Notes: generated by a model from the letters alone, not told the origin. A stretch of 64,000 nucleotides of DNA from Chitinophaga sp. CB10 (GCA_001870995.2 MLAV02000021.1:62001-126000), one strand, 5' to 3'. Positions 44,432 through 53,804 are shown, counted from the first letter of the stretch. Numbers and translations: made by a program.

Positions 44432-45610
44432 ATGAAACAAGACCTCTTTCAATCGCCCGATTACTTTAACCTGGACGCCCTGCTCACCGAAGAACACCTG
44501 TTGATCCGCGATGCAGTTAGGCAGTGGGTGAAAAAGGAAATCTCCCCGATTATTGAGGACTGCTGCCAGCAGGCTAAATTCCCGTCGCATATTATTCCCG
44601 GGCTGGGCAGCATCGGCTGTTTCGGGCCTACCATTCCCGCGGAATACGGCGGGGCAGGACTGGATTACATTTCCTACGGGCTCATGATGCAGGAGCTCGA
44701 ACGGGGGGATAGCGGTATCCGTTCTACAGCCTCTGTCCAGGGCTCGCTCGTCATGTATCCCATCCATGCCTTCGGCAGCGAAGCCCAGAAGGAGTGGTAT
44801 CTCCCCAAATTAGCCAAAGGAGAACTGATGGGCTGCTTCGGGTTAACCGAACCGGATCACGGCTCCAACCCCGCAGGCATGACTACCAACTTCCGGGAAG
44901 ATGGCGATCACGTGATCCTCAACGGCGCCAAGCTCTGGATCTCCAACGCCCCGTTTGCGGACATTGCGGTGGTTTGGGCTAAGAACGAAGAAGGCGTAAT
45001 ACAGGGCCTGATTGTAGAGCGCGGTATGCCCGGCTTCTCCACCCCTGAAATCAAGGATAAATGGAGCCTGCGCGCCAGCGCCACCGGGGAACTGGTGTTC
45101 GACAATGTGCGCGTGCCCAAAGAAAATATCCTGCCCGGCGTGAAAGGACTGAAAGGGCCCCTGAGCTGCCTTTCCTCCGCCCGCTACGGGATTGCCTGGG
45201 GCGCCATCGGCGCGGCCATGGATTGCTATGATACGGCCCTCCGCTATGCAAAGGAAAGGGTGCAGTTTGGCAAACCCATCGCGGGTTTCCAGCTGATACA
45301 AAAAAAGCTTGCGGAAATGGTGACGGAGATCACCAAAGCCCAGCTGATGAACTGGCGGCTCGGCGTATTGAAAAACGAAGGCAAAGCCACCCCGGCGCAA
45401 ATCAGTATGGCTAAACGCAATTCCTGCGAAGTAGCCACCAACATCGTGCGGGAGGCGCGCCAGATACTCGGCGGCATGGGCATCACCGGGGAATATTCCG
45501 TGATGCGCCATATGATGAACCTGGAAAGCGTTATTACCTACGAAGGAACGCATGAAATTCACCTCCTCATCACCGGTATGGATATCACCGGCCTCGATGC
45601 ATTTAAATAA
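44432..45610 (+). CDS. gcdH: Acyl-CoA dehydrogenase, glutaryl-CoA dehydrogenase type
   Basis: A 392-residue FAD flavoenzyme. The acyl-CoA dehydrogenase core shows GCFGLTEPDHGSNPAGM, and the catalytic Glu lies in ITYEGTHEIHLLITG, the arrangement of glutaryl-CoA dehydrogenases. It would act in lysine/tryptophan breakdown. apbE starts four bases after its stop, so the two are probably co-transcribed. Confidence 0.9.
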   Translation: MKQDLFQSPDYFNLDALLTEEHLLIRDAVRQWVKKEISPIIEDCCQQAKFPSHIIPGLGSIGCFGPTIPAEYGGAGLDYISYGLMMQELERGDSGIRSTASVQGSLVMYPIHAFGSEAQKEWYLPKLAKGELMGCFGLTEPDHGSNPAGMTTNFREDGDHVILNGAKLWISNAPFADIAVVWAKNEEGVIQGLIVERGMPGFSTPEIKDKWSLRASATGELVFDNVRVPKENILPGVKGLKGPLSCLSSARYGIAWGAIGAAMDCYDTALRYAKERVQFGKPIAGFQLIQKKLAEMVTEITKAQLMNWRLGVLKNEGKATPAQISMAKRNSCEVATNIVREARQILGGMGITGEYSVMRHMMNLESVITYEGTHEIHLLITGMDITGLDAFK

Positions 45611-45614
45611 CCAC

Positions 45615-46655
45615 ATGATGAAATGTTTGATAGGAGCGGCGTTGCTGCTCTTGTGCGCCAATAGCTTTGGGGCGCCGCGTATAGCCGGCAACGTTAGTGA
45701 TACCGCGCAGCTGAAATTGATTACCTGCCAGGGCAAAGCGCAGGGTACTTATTTTGTCGTTAAATATCTTGCTGCTGATACCACTTCCCTGCAACCGGCT
45801 ATCGACTCCCTGTTTGCCGTGATCGATCAATCGCTTTCCCTGTACAAGCCGGGGTCGCTGATCAACCAGTTCAACGCTGCGGGCAGCGTAGTGATGGACG
45901 AGCATATGAAAGCCGTCGTCCAAAAGGCGCTTAGCACCAATGCCATTACCGGTGGCCTCTTCGATATCACGGTGCAGCCGTTAGTGTACCTTTGGGGTTT
46001 TGGCGTACAAAAGCCTTCGTTCAAAGGCATACCCCCGGCGGACAGTGTGAAAGCCGCGCTGCGGCTCACCGGGAGCGTTTATCTCTCCCTGAAAGGGAAT
46101 AAATTAACCACGACCAAAAAAGGGGTGAAAATAGATTGTAACGGCATTGCGCAGGGCTATACGGTAGATGTGATTGGCAAGTTGCTGGAGCAGCGTGGTA
46201 TTCAAAACTACCTTGTTGACGTTGGCGGAGAGCTGTACGCGAAAGGTTATAACCAGCAGCATAAGCGCTGGGGCGTAGGCATTGAAAGGCCGGCCCCGGG
46301 GGATACCACGTATGAGCCGGTGAGCGGCATGGTGCGGCTCGCAGAGGAAGGTATAGCCACCAGCGGCAATTATCGCCGGTTTTTTGACCAGGGGAAAACC
46401 AGGTATGCGCATACGATCAATCCCCTGACCGGGCAGGCTTTGCACAATCATATCATCAGCGTGACGGTACTTGCCCCGGACTGCTTTACTGCTGATGCAT
46501 TTGATAATCCTTTAATTTTAATGGGGGTGAAAGATGGAATTGCCTGGCTGGAAAAGCACCCGGAACTGAAGCTGGAAGCGTTATACATATTCCGTGGCAA
46601 CGATGGCACGATACGGGAAGCCTTCACGAAAGGATTCGGCGCAAGATTGCAGTAA
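45615..46655 (+). CDS. apbE: FAD:protein FMN transferase (ApbE family)
   Basis: A 346-residue exported protein that attaches FMN covalently to flavoproteins. ATG at 45615 (or 45618) gives a signal peptide (CLIGAALLLLCANSFG). ApbE landmarks: GTYFVVKY, SLYKPGSLINQFNAAG, FDITVQPLVYLWGF, DCNGIAQGYTVDVIG, YLVDVGGELYAKG and AHTINPLTGQAL. A longer frame into gcdH is not real. The client flavoprotein is not evident here. Confidence 0.94.
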   Translation: MMKCLIGAALLLLCANSFGAPRIAGNVSDTAQLKLITCQGKAQGTYFVVKYLAADTTSLQPAIDSLFAVIDQSLSLYKPGSLINQFNAAGSVVMDEHMKAVVQKALSTNAITGGLFDITVQPLVYLWGFGVQKPSFKGIPPADSVKAALRLTGSVYLSLKGNKLTTTKKGVKIDCNGIAQGYTVDVIGKLLEQRGIQNYLVDVGGELYAKGYNQQHKRWGVGIERPAPGDTTYEPVSGMVRLAEEGIATSGNYRRFFDQGKTRYAHTINPLTGQALHNHIISVTVLAPDCFTADAFDNPLILMGVKDGIAWLEKHPELKLEALYIFRGNDGTIREAFTKGFGARLQ

Positions 46656-46688
46656 AAAAAATCCCGCAGCGCTAAACCAGCTGCGGGA
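46652..46688 (-). terminator. Intrinsic terminator of the OMP/DUF4136 unit
   Basis: CCCGCAGC (46663-46670) and GCTGCGGG (46680-46687) pair around a 9-base loop; on the minus strand the stem is followed by eight T. Confidence 0.88.
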
Positions 46689-46729
46689 CGCCATTCTCAC
46701 AATTGCCCTTCTTAGAATATGGATAAAAG

Positions 46730-47350
46730 TTAGTTGAGGTGAAACTTAAATCCCACGCTGTACTGCAGGGAATTAAAGTTGGTGATATCGCCCATTTTGT
46801 ACGGGCTGTAGTTATATCTTACGTTAGCATTGAACAGTACCGGCGAAGCCTGCCCAAACGGGATGTTGATACCCAGTTCAGGGCTTACCATAAACTGCCA
46901 GCTGTTATCTGATTCCACGAATTCTCCCCAGTATTTTTTGTAATCCATATTGGCCACGCCCACGCCTACGGCAGCGTAAGGGATCACGGGCTTATCAGGC
47001 TTGGTGAAGGCCCAGCCGGCAGTAGCCTGGATAGGGATTACCTGTAAAGTGCGGGTTTGTACGGCGGATACATCGCCTAACTTATCCGGATATACGGCGC
47101 GTGGCAGCTTCTCGTTGAAGTCCTGGAAACCGGTTCGGAGTCCTACTGAAAACTGGTCGTTCAGCATATATTGCAATCCTGCCGTCCAGCCCCTGAAGCT
47201 GGTTTTGCCGGAATAATCCTGCAGGGAACCGAGCGGGGAAGCTACGGAGTAATTCACATCAATTGACAGCGGCGGGCGCACCTGTGCAGATACTGCCTGT
47301 GCGGCAAATACGCCGGCAAAAATCATCATCCAGTTGAATATCTTTTTCAT
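46730..47350 (-). CDS. Outer-membrane beta-barrel protein, 206 residues
   Basis: An exported protein with signal peptide ending AVSA-Q and alternating hydrophobic strands (GWTAGLQYMLNDQFSVGLRTG, TAGWAFTKPDKPVIPYAAVG as split strands). It ends in LQYSVGFKFHLN, near the usual aromatic OMP end. Fits small OmpW/Opa-like 8-stranded barrels; ligand unknown. Probably co-transcribed with the lipoprotein gene 34 bases upstream. Confidence 0.82.
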   Translation of the reverse strand: MKKIFNWMMIFAGVFAAQAVSAQVRPPLSIDVNYSVASPLGSLQDYSGKTSFRGWTAGLQYMLNDQFSVGLRTGFQDFNEKLPRAVYPDKLGDVSAVQTRTLQVIPIQATAGWAFTKPDKPVIPYAAVGVGVANMDYKKYWGEFVESDNSWQFMVSPELGINIPFGQASPVLFNANVRYNYSPYKMGDITNFNSLQYSVGFKFHLN

Positions 47351-47384
47351 CTTCCGATCAATTTTAAATGCTTAATACTATTGA

Positions 47385-48017
47385 TTATTTGTTGGTCAGG
47401 TATGGGGACTGATCAAAGGAAGCCTGCACCATGCTGGCTACGTTATCCGTGTTCCATACGCCTGAGCCCCTCCACAATGCGTTCCATACGGAAACGTACT
47501 TATTGTCCGCATTCGGATTTTTGAGGTCGAAGACATCAATAGCAGTTTGTTTTTCATTTACCTGGTACACTACATAGTAGCTGGGCCAGTACCATCCGCC
47601 GGGATATCCCCAGTAGCCGGGGCTCCATACGCCGCCCCACCAGCCCGGGTTCCAGGCTACGTTGGTAAACGAGTTGTCGATACGTGTAAGCGCCACCGCG
47701 AGGTCCGGTTTGGCAGCTTTATCCACCAGCGTATAACCGCGGGATTGCATAGCCTGTGATACGGATGAAATGAGCTGTTTATCGTAATCCGTCAGCGCTT
47801 TTTTAGCCGTATCGTTACGGTTACTTAATACGGCAACGGAATCCACGATGCTGAAGGTGTTATAAGATTTAAAGTTTGCCTGGCTGTCGTGGTTGGTAAT
47901 GTAAATCCTGGATTCCTCAGGCGTCATATCTTTTAAGGGGTCCTTGCCGCAACCACTGAAAGATATCAATGCTGCCAACGCAGCAATGCTGCTGAGTAAA
48001 TAAATTGTCCTTTTCAT
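47385..48017 (-). CDS. DUF4136-like lipoprotein
   Basis: A 210-residue lipoprotein: signal with lipobox FSGC (Cys22). The domain has FKSYNTFSIVDSVAVLSN, the helix LISSVSQAMQSRGYTLVDKA and LAVALTRIDNS, matching DUF4136 envelope proteins. A Trp/Gly/Tyr-rich loop (PGWWGGVWSPGYWGYPGGWY) is striking. Function unknown. A TAACTTTG box lies about 100 bases upstream, with the small hairpin GCAGG/CCTGC next to it. Confidence 0.8.
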   Translation of the reverse strand: MKRTIYLLSSIAALAALISFSGCGKDPLKDMTPEESRIYITNHDSQANFKSYNTFSIVDSVAVLSNRNDTAKKALTDYDKQLISSVSQAMQSRGYTLVDKAAKPDLAVALTRIDNSFTNVAWNPGWWGGVWSPGYWGYPGGWYWPSYYVVYQVNEKQTAIDVFDLKNPNADNKYVSVWNALWRGSGVWNTDNVASMVQASFDQSPYLTNK

Positions 48018-48215
48018 AATCCTAGCGTATTAATTTCTAATTATGGTTTCCTTTCGAACTAAACGAAACGGGTCAACGGAAATTTCACGTTTTATATACT
48101 GTTCAACGCTTTAGATAGTGCAAAGTTACAGCAGGTTTATCCTGCAACTGTTAATGGAATCTTAAAATAGGAGGTGGGTTAACAGTGGTAGTTGTTTACA
48201 TATTACGCAGAAAAT

Positions 48216-48842
48216 TTAATTCAGAATTTTCTTATGCATCAATTCATTTTTGAGTTGGTTGGCGCTGGTAAAATGTATGCTGTCGATCCCGACATTCCGG
48301 GCGGCGGTTACATTGCGCAAATTATCATCGATAAACAGCGATTTTTCAGGCCTTTCCTGGTAGCGGTCCAGCAGCAGTTTATAAATGGATGGAGAAGGCT
48401 TGCGTTGTTTCTCCCTGCCGGACACCACGATGCCGTCAAACCATTGCAAAAACTGGTATTGTACCAGCGCCAGCGGAAAGGTTTCGTTGGACCAGTTGGT
48501 GAGCGCGTAGAGTTTGTATTTACCGCTTTCTTTTAATTCTTTTAACAAGGCTACGCTGCCGGCAATCTCGCCGCCCAGCATTTCCTTCCAGCGGCCGTAA
48601 TAAGCCCGGATTTCCGCCTCGTATTGCGGATGCTGGCTGATGAGCAGCTCCGTAGCGTCCAGCAGGCTCCTGCCGGCATCCTGTTCCTCGTTCCAGTCAA
48701 ACGTGCATATCTGTTGCAGGAAGTAGTCTACCTCCGCTTCCGAACTGAATATTTTCCTGTAGAGATAGCGTGGATTCCAATCTATAAGTACGGCGCCAAG
48801 GTCAAATATGATGGCCTGGTATGCCTGCTCCGGATTTTGCAT
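48216..48842 (-). CDS. HAD-superfamily hydrolase, YihX-like phosphatase
   Basis: A 208-residue HAD family IA enzyme. Motif I AIIFDLGAVLIDWNP (nucleophile Asp14), motif II YALTNWSNETFPLAL, motif III Lys in the KQRKPSPSIYKLLL helix, motif IV LFIDDNLRNVTAARNVGI. Motif I has FDLG in the manner of YihX sugar phosphatases. The substrate is unknown. Confidence 0.9.
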   Translation of the reverse strand: MQNPEQAYQAIIFDLGAVLIDWNPRYLYRKIFSSEAEVDYFLQQICTFDWNEEQDAGRSLLDATELLISQHPQYEAEIRAYYGRWKEMLGGEIAGSVALLKELKESGKYKLYALTNWSNETFPLALVQYQFLQWFDGIVVSGREKQRKPSPSIYKLLLDRYQERPEKSLFIDDNLRNVTAARNVGIDSIHFTSANQLKNELMHKKILN

Positions 48843-48911
48843 AGGTCACTTAAAATGAATAATAATCATCTAAATTAATAATTATTTACACATTTGAATA
48901 AAATTAATGGA

Positions 48912-50204
48912 TTAATCCGCCAGGTCGTCCGCCGCATCTTCCAGTAATTTCATGTCTACGCTGTCGCTACCGGCAATGCCTTCGATGGAACCGTGGATGT
49001 GCGCGGCGTTGAGCAATACCTTTTCCAGTTGTTTTTCGCGGGCTTTCCAGATTTTTTCCATGGCATCCCTTTCCTTTTGTATGGAGAGTTTGAGGGACAT
49101 GAATCCTTCCCGGATGGCCTTCCACTGCTCGGCAAATTCGCCGCTGGTGAGGTAGGCGTAAAGCATGTGCATTTTGTCGCCCTTGTTTTCCTGGGTGCTG
49201 ATGGCGCTGTACACTTTGATAATGCCATCCCGGAGCACGTGAGCGAGGGCTTTTACTTCAGTGAAGGTACAGATCCATACGCCATCTCTTTCTCCGAATT
49301 TATCCATCCCTTTGGGCATGGTTTGGGTAACGAGGATGGCTACGTCAATACCCTGGGAGCGCATATCTGCTTTGAGTTTTTCGATCCAGCCCTCGGTGAA
49401 TTCCTTGGTGCGTTTACTTTCGTAGATAATGCGGCCGCATTCCTGCCCGAAGCGGTTGCGGACCAGCTGGATACAGTCGGCCCCGCGTACGCCTTTGCCT
49501 ACCGGCGCTACTTCATCAAACGGAAAGCTGTTGCGCAGCATTTCTTCCAGGACGAGTTCCTGTACTTCTCCCTGCAACTGCATGGACCCTTGTTCGGCCC
49601 GGCGTTTCATTTCTTCGGCGAGTTTGCGCTGGTCTTCCAGTTGTTTTTCCAGCTCCCGGAGGCGCAACTGGTGTTCGGTATCACGCAGGGCATGGCGCTC
49701 GGCTTCTTCCTTGCGGATGGCTTCCTGCATTTGCGCCCGGGCTTCCATGAGCCTTCTTTCAGTGGCCAGTTCCAGCTCCGCTTCGCGGTTTTTGAGTTCC
49801 TGTTCCTTACGGAGGAATTCCAGTTCTTTTTGGCGGGCTTCGCTCAGTTTGGCTTCTTTTTCCAGGTTGGCCTGCTCCAGCATTTTAACCTGGTTGTCGA
49901 AATCGGCCATAATGCTTTTGCGCAGCTCCTGCGCCAGGGATTCCTGCAGCTGTTGCTTCTCCTGCCGGACCCGTTTTTTTATTTCTTCTTCCTGTTGCAG
50001 GCGCAGCGCTTCCATCTGCTGGCGCTCCGCCGCAATTTTATTTTTTTCCGATAAGAGGGTGTTTTTTTCAGACTGAAGTTCATCCAGCTTCTTGCGCCAT
50101 TCGGTAGCCATTTTACCGCGCATTTCCCTTTCAATATCCGCTGCGAAGGCGTCTTCCATTACAAACTGGTGTTTGCAATTCGGACAAGTGATTGATGTAC
50201 CCAT
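48912..50204 (-). CDS. DUF2130 domain coiled-coil protein
   Basis: A 430-residue cytoplasmic protein. Residues 7-10 (CPNC) begin a small Cys motif; 20-215 form a long charged coiled coil (Glu/Lys/Gln-rich); 220-400 is DUF2130, with RNRFGQECGRIIYESKRTKE, VAILVTQTMPKGMDKF and GVWICTF. The C-terminal domain has restriction-endonuclease-like features in some analyses I recall. Function unknown; no defence genes are adjacent. Confidence 0.88.
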   Translation of the reverse strand: MGTSITCPNCKHQFVMEDAFAADIEREMRGKMATEWRKKLDELQSEKNTLLSEKNKIAAERQQMEALRLQQEEEIKKRVRQEKQQLQESLAQELRKSIMADFDNQVKMLEQANLEKEAKLSEARQKELEFLRKEQELKNREAELELATERRLMEARAQMQEAIRKEEAERHALRDTEHQLRLRELEKQLEDQRKLAEEMKRRAEQGSMQLQGEVQELVLEEMLRNSFPFDEVAPVGKGVRGADCIQLVRNRFGQECGRIIYESKRTKEFTEGWIEKLKADMRSQGIDVAILVTQTMPKGMDKFGERDGVWICTFTEVKALAHVLRDGIIKVYSAISTQENKGDKMHMLYAYLTSGEFAEQWKAIREGFMSLKLSIQKERDAMEKIWKAREKQLEKVLLNAAHIHGSIEGIAGSDSVDMKLLEDAADDLAD

Positions 50205-50362
50205 AGTTGTCTTTCAAAATTATGTAAAGATACGGTTTACCTCCTTTGCAGTACCCGGTGCGGATAAATTGTGCTAAACCTCCGCGCATGCCGTTGTCAG
50301 CGGTGTTTCGTATATTTGTGTTGATTGTAACCCCGGACTGATTAACTCCAAAACCCCAGAAA

Positions 50363-50884
50363 ATGAAAAACGCTTATCCTGAGAAGCCGATGCTTCCATT
50401 CCGTCGTACTGCCGTCAGTATGGACACCGTGGTGGCCATCATACGGAGCATGGGCTACCCCCCTGAAGTAAAGCGCGCCTGTTACATGATTTTCCGCAAA
50501 GAAAGCGGCAACGGCCGTAGCGGCATCAATGAAAATTATTCCGGTTTCCAGGCGGATGCCGGCCGCTGGCCGCCGAAGTACGATCCGCTGATCGCCGGCG
50601 TGGTACTCAAAACGGAAAACGGTACCAACAAACCCAGGCTGTTCCTCGCCTTTCAGCATGCCTCCGGCTGCCTGACCATGCTGCTGGACAGGGTGCAGCA
50701 ACGCGGCCTTTACATCGGCGGGCATACCACTAAGATTGTGGATATGGAGGTGAAAAACGTAACGGACTTCGCCCGCGCCTACAAAAAGGAATGGGCCGCC
50801 GGTAGCCCGCTCGCCGAGCCTACCCCGGAAGATGTAAACGGCTTCGCCAGCATGTACCGGCAGGCTGCCGGATTTTTTGTATAG
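50363..50884 (+). CDS. Hypothetical protein, possible lysozyme-like fold
   Basis: A 173-residue protein without signal peptide, not firmly assigned. The stretch MIFRKESGNGRSGINENYSG puts an early Glu before a Gly/Asn-rich turn, like goose-type lysozyme or lytic transglycosylase active sites, and GFQADAGRW would be the following beta turn. This is a weak structural guess. Start at ATG 50363; a TATATTTG box lies at 50311-50318. Confidence 0.6.
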   Translation: MKNAYPEKPMLPFRRTAVSMDTVVAIIRSMGYPPEVKRACYMIFRKESGNGRSGINENYSGFQADAGRWPPKYDPLIAGVVLKTENGTNKPRLFLAFQHASGCLTMLLDRVQQRGLYIGGHTTKIVDMEVKNVTDFARAYKKEWAAGSPLAEPTPEDVNGFASMYRQAAGFFV

Positions 50885-50906
50885 GCTTTTCCGGGTCATT
50901 ACATTA

Positions 50907-50937
50907 TTTGGTAACTTAAAGTACCTTATCAAATTTG
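50907..50937 (+). promoter_or_regulatory. Probable amidohydrolase promoter
   Basis: TTTG (50907-50910), 19 bases, CAAATTTG (50930-50937; one mismatch to TAnnTTTG), six bases before the ATG at 50944. Confidence 0.5.
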
Positions 50938-50943
50938 ATTGTT

Positions 50944-52281
50944 ATGATCCGGAAAATTCTATTGGGCTGTTTACCCATGCTGCTCCTGTTTTCAGCCGTA
51001 CCTGCGCCTCCCGGCGGGTACCTCCTGCTTAAAGACGCCAATGTAATAGATGGTAAAAGCGCCGCCGCCATGCCTCATACGGACATCCTCATACATGACG
51101 GGAAAATTGTGAAAACCGGGAAAAACCTTTCCGCTGCCGGGGCCCGCGTCGTCAACCTCAGCGGCAAAACGGTCATGCCGGCGCTTATATGCGCGCACAT
51201 GCATATTGGCATGCTGAAAGGCACCCAAACCTCCGGGGAAAATTATACCCGCGAAAATATTTTACGGCAGTTGAAACGCTATGAAGATTACGGCGTGTTG
51301 AACGTGCTTTCCCTGGGTACGGACCGCCCATTCCTGTACGAACGCCATTTGTACGACTCGCTGAAGAACGGCCTGCTGCCCGGGGCGCGGCTCTACTCCG
51401 CCGCCTATGGCTTTGGCGTGCCCGGGGGCGCCCCGCCGGCGGAAATGGGTATGAATAAAACCTACCGCCCAATGAGCGATGAAAAGGTGGCCGCGGAAAT
51501 GGACAGCCTGGTGAAGCTGCAGCCGGTAGCTATTAAGCTCTGGCTGGACGACTTCGGAGGTTCGTTCAGGAAGATGGATAGCGCCACCTGGCAGGCGATT
51601 ATCCGGGAGGCGCATAAACATGGCTGGAAGGTAGCGGCGCACGTGTACTACCTGTCCGATGCGCGGAAGCTGGTGCAAAGCGGGGTGGACATCCTCGCGC
51701 ACAGCGTGCGGGACAGCGTTATAGACGATGCGCTGGTGCAGGAAATGAAGCGGCGTAACGTGGTGTACATCCCCACGCTGTCCCTCGATGAATACGCCTA
51801 TGCCTACGCCGGCACGCCGCAATGGCTGTCCGATCCGTTTTTCCTGCGCGCCGTGGAACCCGGCGTGGTGGCGATGGTGAGCGACCCCGCCTATCAGCAG
51901 AAAATTAAAAATGCCCCTTCGTATAACCGTAACCGTATCGCGGTGGAAAATGCCGCCAGGAATGTGAAGAAGTTGCATGACGCAGGCGTAGTCATTGCCA
52001 TGGGCACGGATTCTGGCGCGCAGCCTGTGCGCGTGCAGGGCTTCTCCGAACACCTGGAACTGCAGCTGCTTGTCCGGGCGGGCCTCCAGCCTGCGGAAGC
52101 TTTGAGGGCTGCCACCACAGGCGCGGCCAAAGTGCTGGGTATAGGCGACCGCTACGGCACGCTGGAAGCCGGCAAAACGGCGGACCTGCTGGTATTATCC
52201 GCCAATCCGCTGACGGACGTTGCCAACACCCGGCAGATCGAAGCCGTGTATAAAGCCGGGGAAGCGGTATATCAGCGCTAA
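50944..52281 (+). CDS. Exported amidohydrolase
   Basis: A 445-residue metal-dependent hydrolase of the amidohydrolase superfamily. A signal peptide (MIRKILLGCLPMLLLFSAVP) is followed by the beta-sandwich and TIM-barrel domains. Metal ligands: CAHMH near residue 81, the AIKLWLDD region, AAHVYYLSDA, AHSV and MGTDSGA. In the first motif a Cys stands where most members have Asp (DAHxH). It may act on dipeptides, lactams or cyclic imides. Its stop overlaps the convergent protease gene's stop. Confidence 0.87.
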   Translation: MIRKILLGCLPMLLLFSAVPAPPGGYLLLKDANVIDGKSAAAMPHTDILIHDGKIVKTGKNLSAAGARVVNLSGKTVMPALICAHMHIGMLKGTQTSGENYTRENILRQLKRYEDYGVLNVLSLGTDRPFLYERHLYDSLKNGLLPGARLYSAAYGFGVPGGAPPAEMGMNKTYRPMSDEKVAAEMDSLVKLQPVAIKLWLDDFGGSFRKMDSATWQAIIREAHKHGWKVAAHVYYLSDARKLVQSGVDILAHSVRDSVIDDALVQEMKRRNVVYIPTLSLDEYAYAYAGTPQWLSDPFFLRAVEPGVVAMVSDPAYQQKIKNAPSYNRNRIAVENAARNVKKLHDAGVVIAMGTDSGAQPVRVQGFSEHLELQLLVRAGLQPAEALRAATTGAAKVLGIGDRYGTLEAGKTADLLVLSANPLTDVANTRQIEAVYKAGEAVYQR

Positions 52282-53561
52282 TCCAGTTTGATGAACATCT
52301 GGTCGAAGTTGATGGTCATTTTCCCGAATTGTTTGATCACATCCTGGCCGATGTTGCCATAGCCGGTTTCGTTGCTGATGTTATCCCGAAGGAGGGAGAT
52401 GTCCGTCAACGGCACGCTGCGGCCGTTGATGGTAAAGGTATGCTTGATCTTGAAGCCCGGCAGCACCGTATGACCGCCTGCGCCGCCAAAGCTCACTTTG
52501 GTGAGTTTGTAGGATTTATCGATACGGGCTTTGTGCTGCCGGTAGAAGGCGGCGTAGAGGATGGTATGATCCGCGCCGGTATCGAAAGTAAAGTTCATAT
52601 CGTCGATATAAATCAGCGGCGTGAGTCCGTCAATAGCGAGGTTGGAAGCGCCGGGCATGGCGGTTTCCTTCAGCGGGATGATGAGATAATCGTCAATCGT
52701 CAGCTGTACTTCCCGCAACGCTTCGATCACAGGAAAGCCCAGTATGCCGTGGATCTGGTAGCCAATCTGCGGAAAGGAGAGTTCCTTATCTTTCAGCACG
52801 AGGAATACCGCATTTTCAATATCTATATTTCCCAGCCGGAATTTACTGCACACGGCCAGTTCCGCTTTTACCGTATTGCCGGTGATCGTGGATACTTCAA
52901 TGGCCGCCGGGATGATTTTCATGCGCATCCGTTTAGCGGTGGATTCCGTAATGGTGGAAATGTTGGCGCCGGTATCAAAAATAAAGGGCAGCGTATCGTT
53001 GCCGGTGGTCACCGGCAGGTTCTTTAATCCCGCTTTATCCTTTTGCATCTTCAGCTCATTATACCCGCCAATGGTCACTTTTTGCCGGGGCTGATCCCTG
53101 AGGGCGGTCCATATTTTCAGGCTGTTTTGCATGTCTTTAATTTCTTCCGGCGTGAGCAGGGGTTGGAAGTTCGTCAGGACTGTGGAAAGCGTCGTATAGG
53201 CGCTGGCGTAGTCGTATTGTTTCACCGCATTGTCTTCTTTGATCCGGTAGAGCTTCAGCAGGAGGCTATCCGGCAGGGCATAATTTCCTGTGAGCAGGAT
53301 GTTTATTTTACGATCCGAGGCCGCTGGTTTGTTGAAGGCGTTTTGCAGTACGGCATCTACAAAGCAGCGGTAGGCGGTGGGTAGTTGGGCCGAGTCGGTA
53401 TTAAAAATATTCCTGGCTTTGAAGAAGTTTTTTTCTTTTATGAGTCCGTAGATTTCCCCGAAGCGTGCAGGCGGCGTTTGTGCGGAAGCTGGCCAGGGCT
53501 TGCCTGGGAACAGGAGTAGCAACGCGAAACATACTTTGAGGAAATGCAGTCTTTGTGTCAT
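52278..53561 (-). CDS. Exported retropepsin-like aspartyl protease, two catalytic lobes
   Basis: A 427-residue exported protein. Signal peptide with SAQ at about 28. A helical region (30-160) precedes two aspartyl-protease-like lobes: LPFIFDTGANISTITEST and MNFTFDTGADHTILYAAF each have the DTGA core, so the two halves likely act as a pair in one chain. C-terminal residues include INFDQMFIKLD. Common in Bacteroidota, usually of unknown target. Confidence 0.88.
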   Translation of the reverse strand: MTQRLHFLKVCFALLLLFPGKPWPASAQTPPARFGEIYGLIKEKNFFKARNIFNTDSAQLPTAYRCFVDAVLQNAFNKPAASDRKINILLTGNYALPDSLLLKLYRIKEDNAVKQYDYASAYTTLSTVLTNFQPLLTPEEIKDMQNSLKIWTALRDQPRQKVTIGGYNELKMQKDKAGLKNLPVTTGNDTLPFIFDTGANISTITESTAKRMRMKIIPAAIEVSTITGNTVKAELAVCSKFRLGNIDIENAVFLVLKDKELSFPQIGYQIHGILGFPVIEALREVQLTIDDYLIIPLKETAMPGASNLAIDGLTPLIYIDDMNFTFDTGADHTILYAAFYRQHKARIDKSYKLTKVSFGGAGGHTVLPGFKIKHTFTINGRSVPLTDISLLRDNISNETGYGNIGQDVIKQFGKMTINFDQMFIKLD

Positions 53562-53649
53562 TGGTTAAAGCTGTTTGAGGTATGAATTTAAGGAATCCGC
53601 GGGAAGGGGAGAGGGGGCTGCTTACAGATGATGTTAATTAATTCCCAAA

Positions 53650-53684
53650 AACAAAAAAGGTTGAAACCTTGCGATTTCAACCCT
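53650..53684 (-). terminator. Intrinsic terminator of tRNA-Leu
   Basis: On the minus strand GGTTGAAA and TTTCAACC (plus 53659-53666 and 53675-53682) form a perfect 8-bp stem with an 8-base loop, then a T run. Confidence 0.9.
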
Positions 53685-53687
53685 TTG

Positions 53688-53771
53688 TGCGAAGGAGGAG
53701 ATTCGAACTCCCAAGCCCTTTCAGGCACTACCACCTCAAAGTAGCGCGTCTACCAATTTCGCCACCTTCGC
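53688..53771 (-). tRNA. tRNA-Leu (anticodon GAG)
   Basis: Read on minus, 84 bases begin GCGAAGG and close with CCTTCGC plus discriminator A. The anticodon stem CTACT/GGTAG flanks loop TTGAGGT, giving GAG (reads CUC/CUU). The T arm shows GTTCGAATC, and the long variable arm fits a class II tRNA-Leu. CCA is not encoded. Confidence 0.95.
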
Positions 53772-53804
53772 GTTTTTTAGTGGCATCTGTGTGAGATGGG
53801 GATG

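Noticed and set aside
44432..46655. A fused gcdH-apbE reading
   Set aside because: They are in different reading frames, with a gcdH stop at 45608-45610 and a separate apbE signal peptide starting at 45615.
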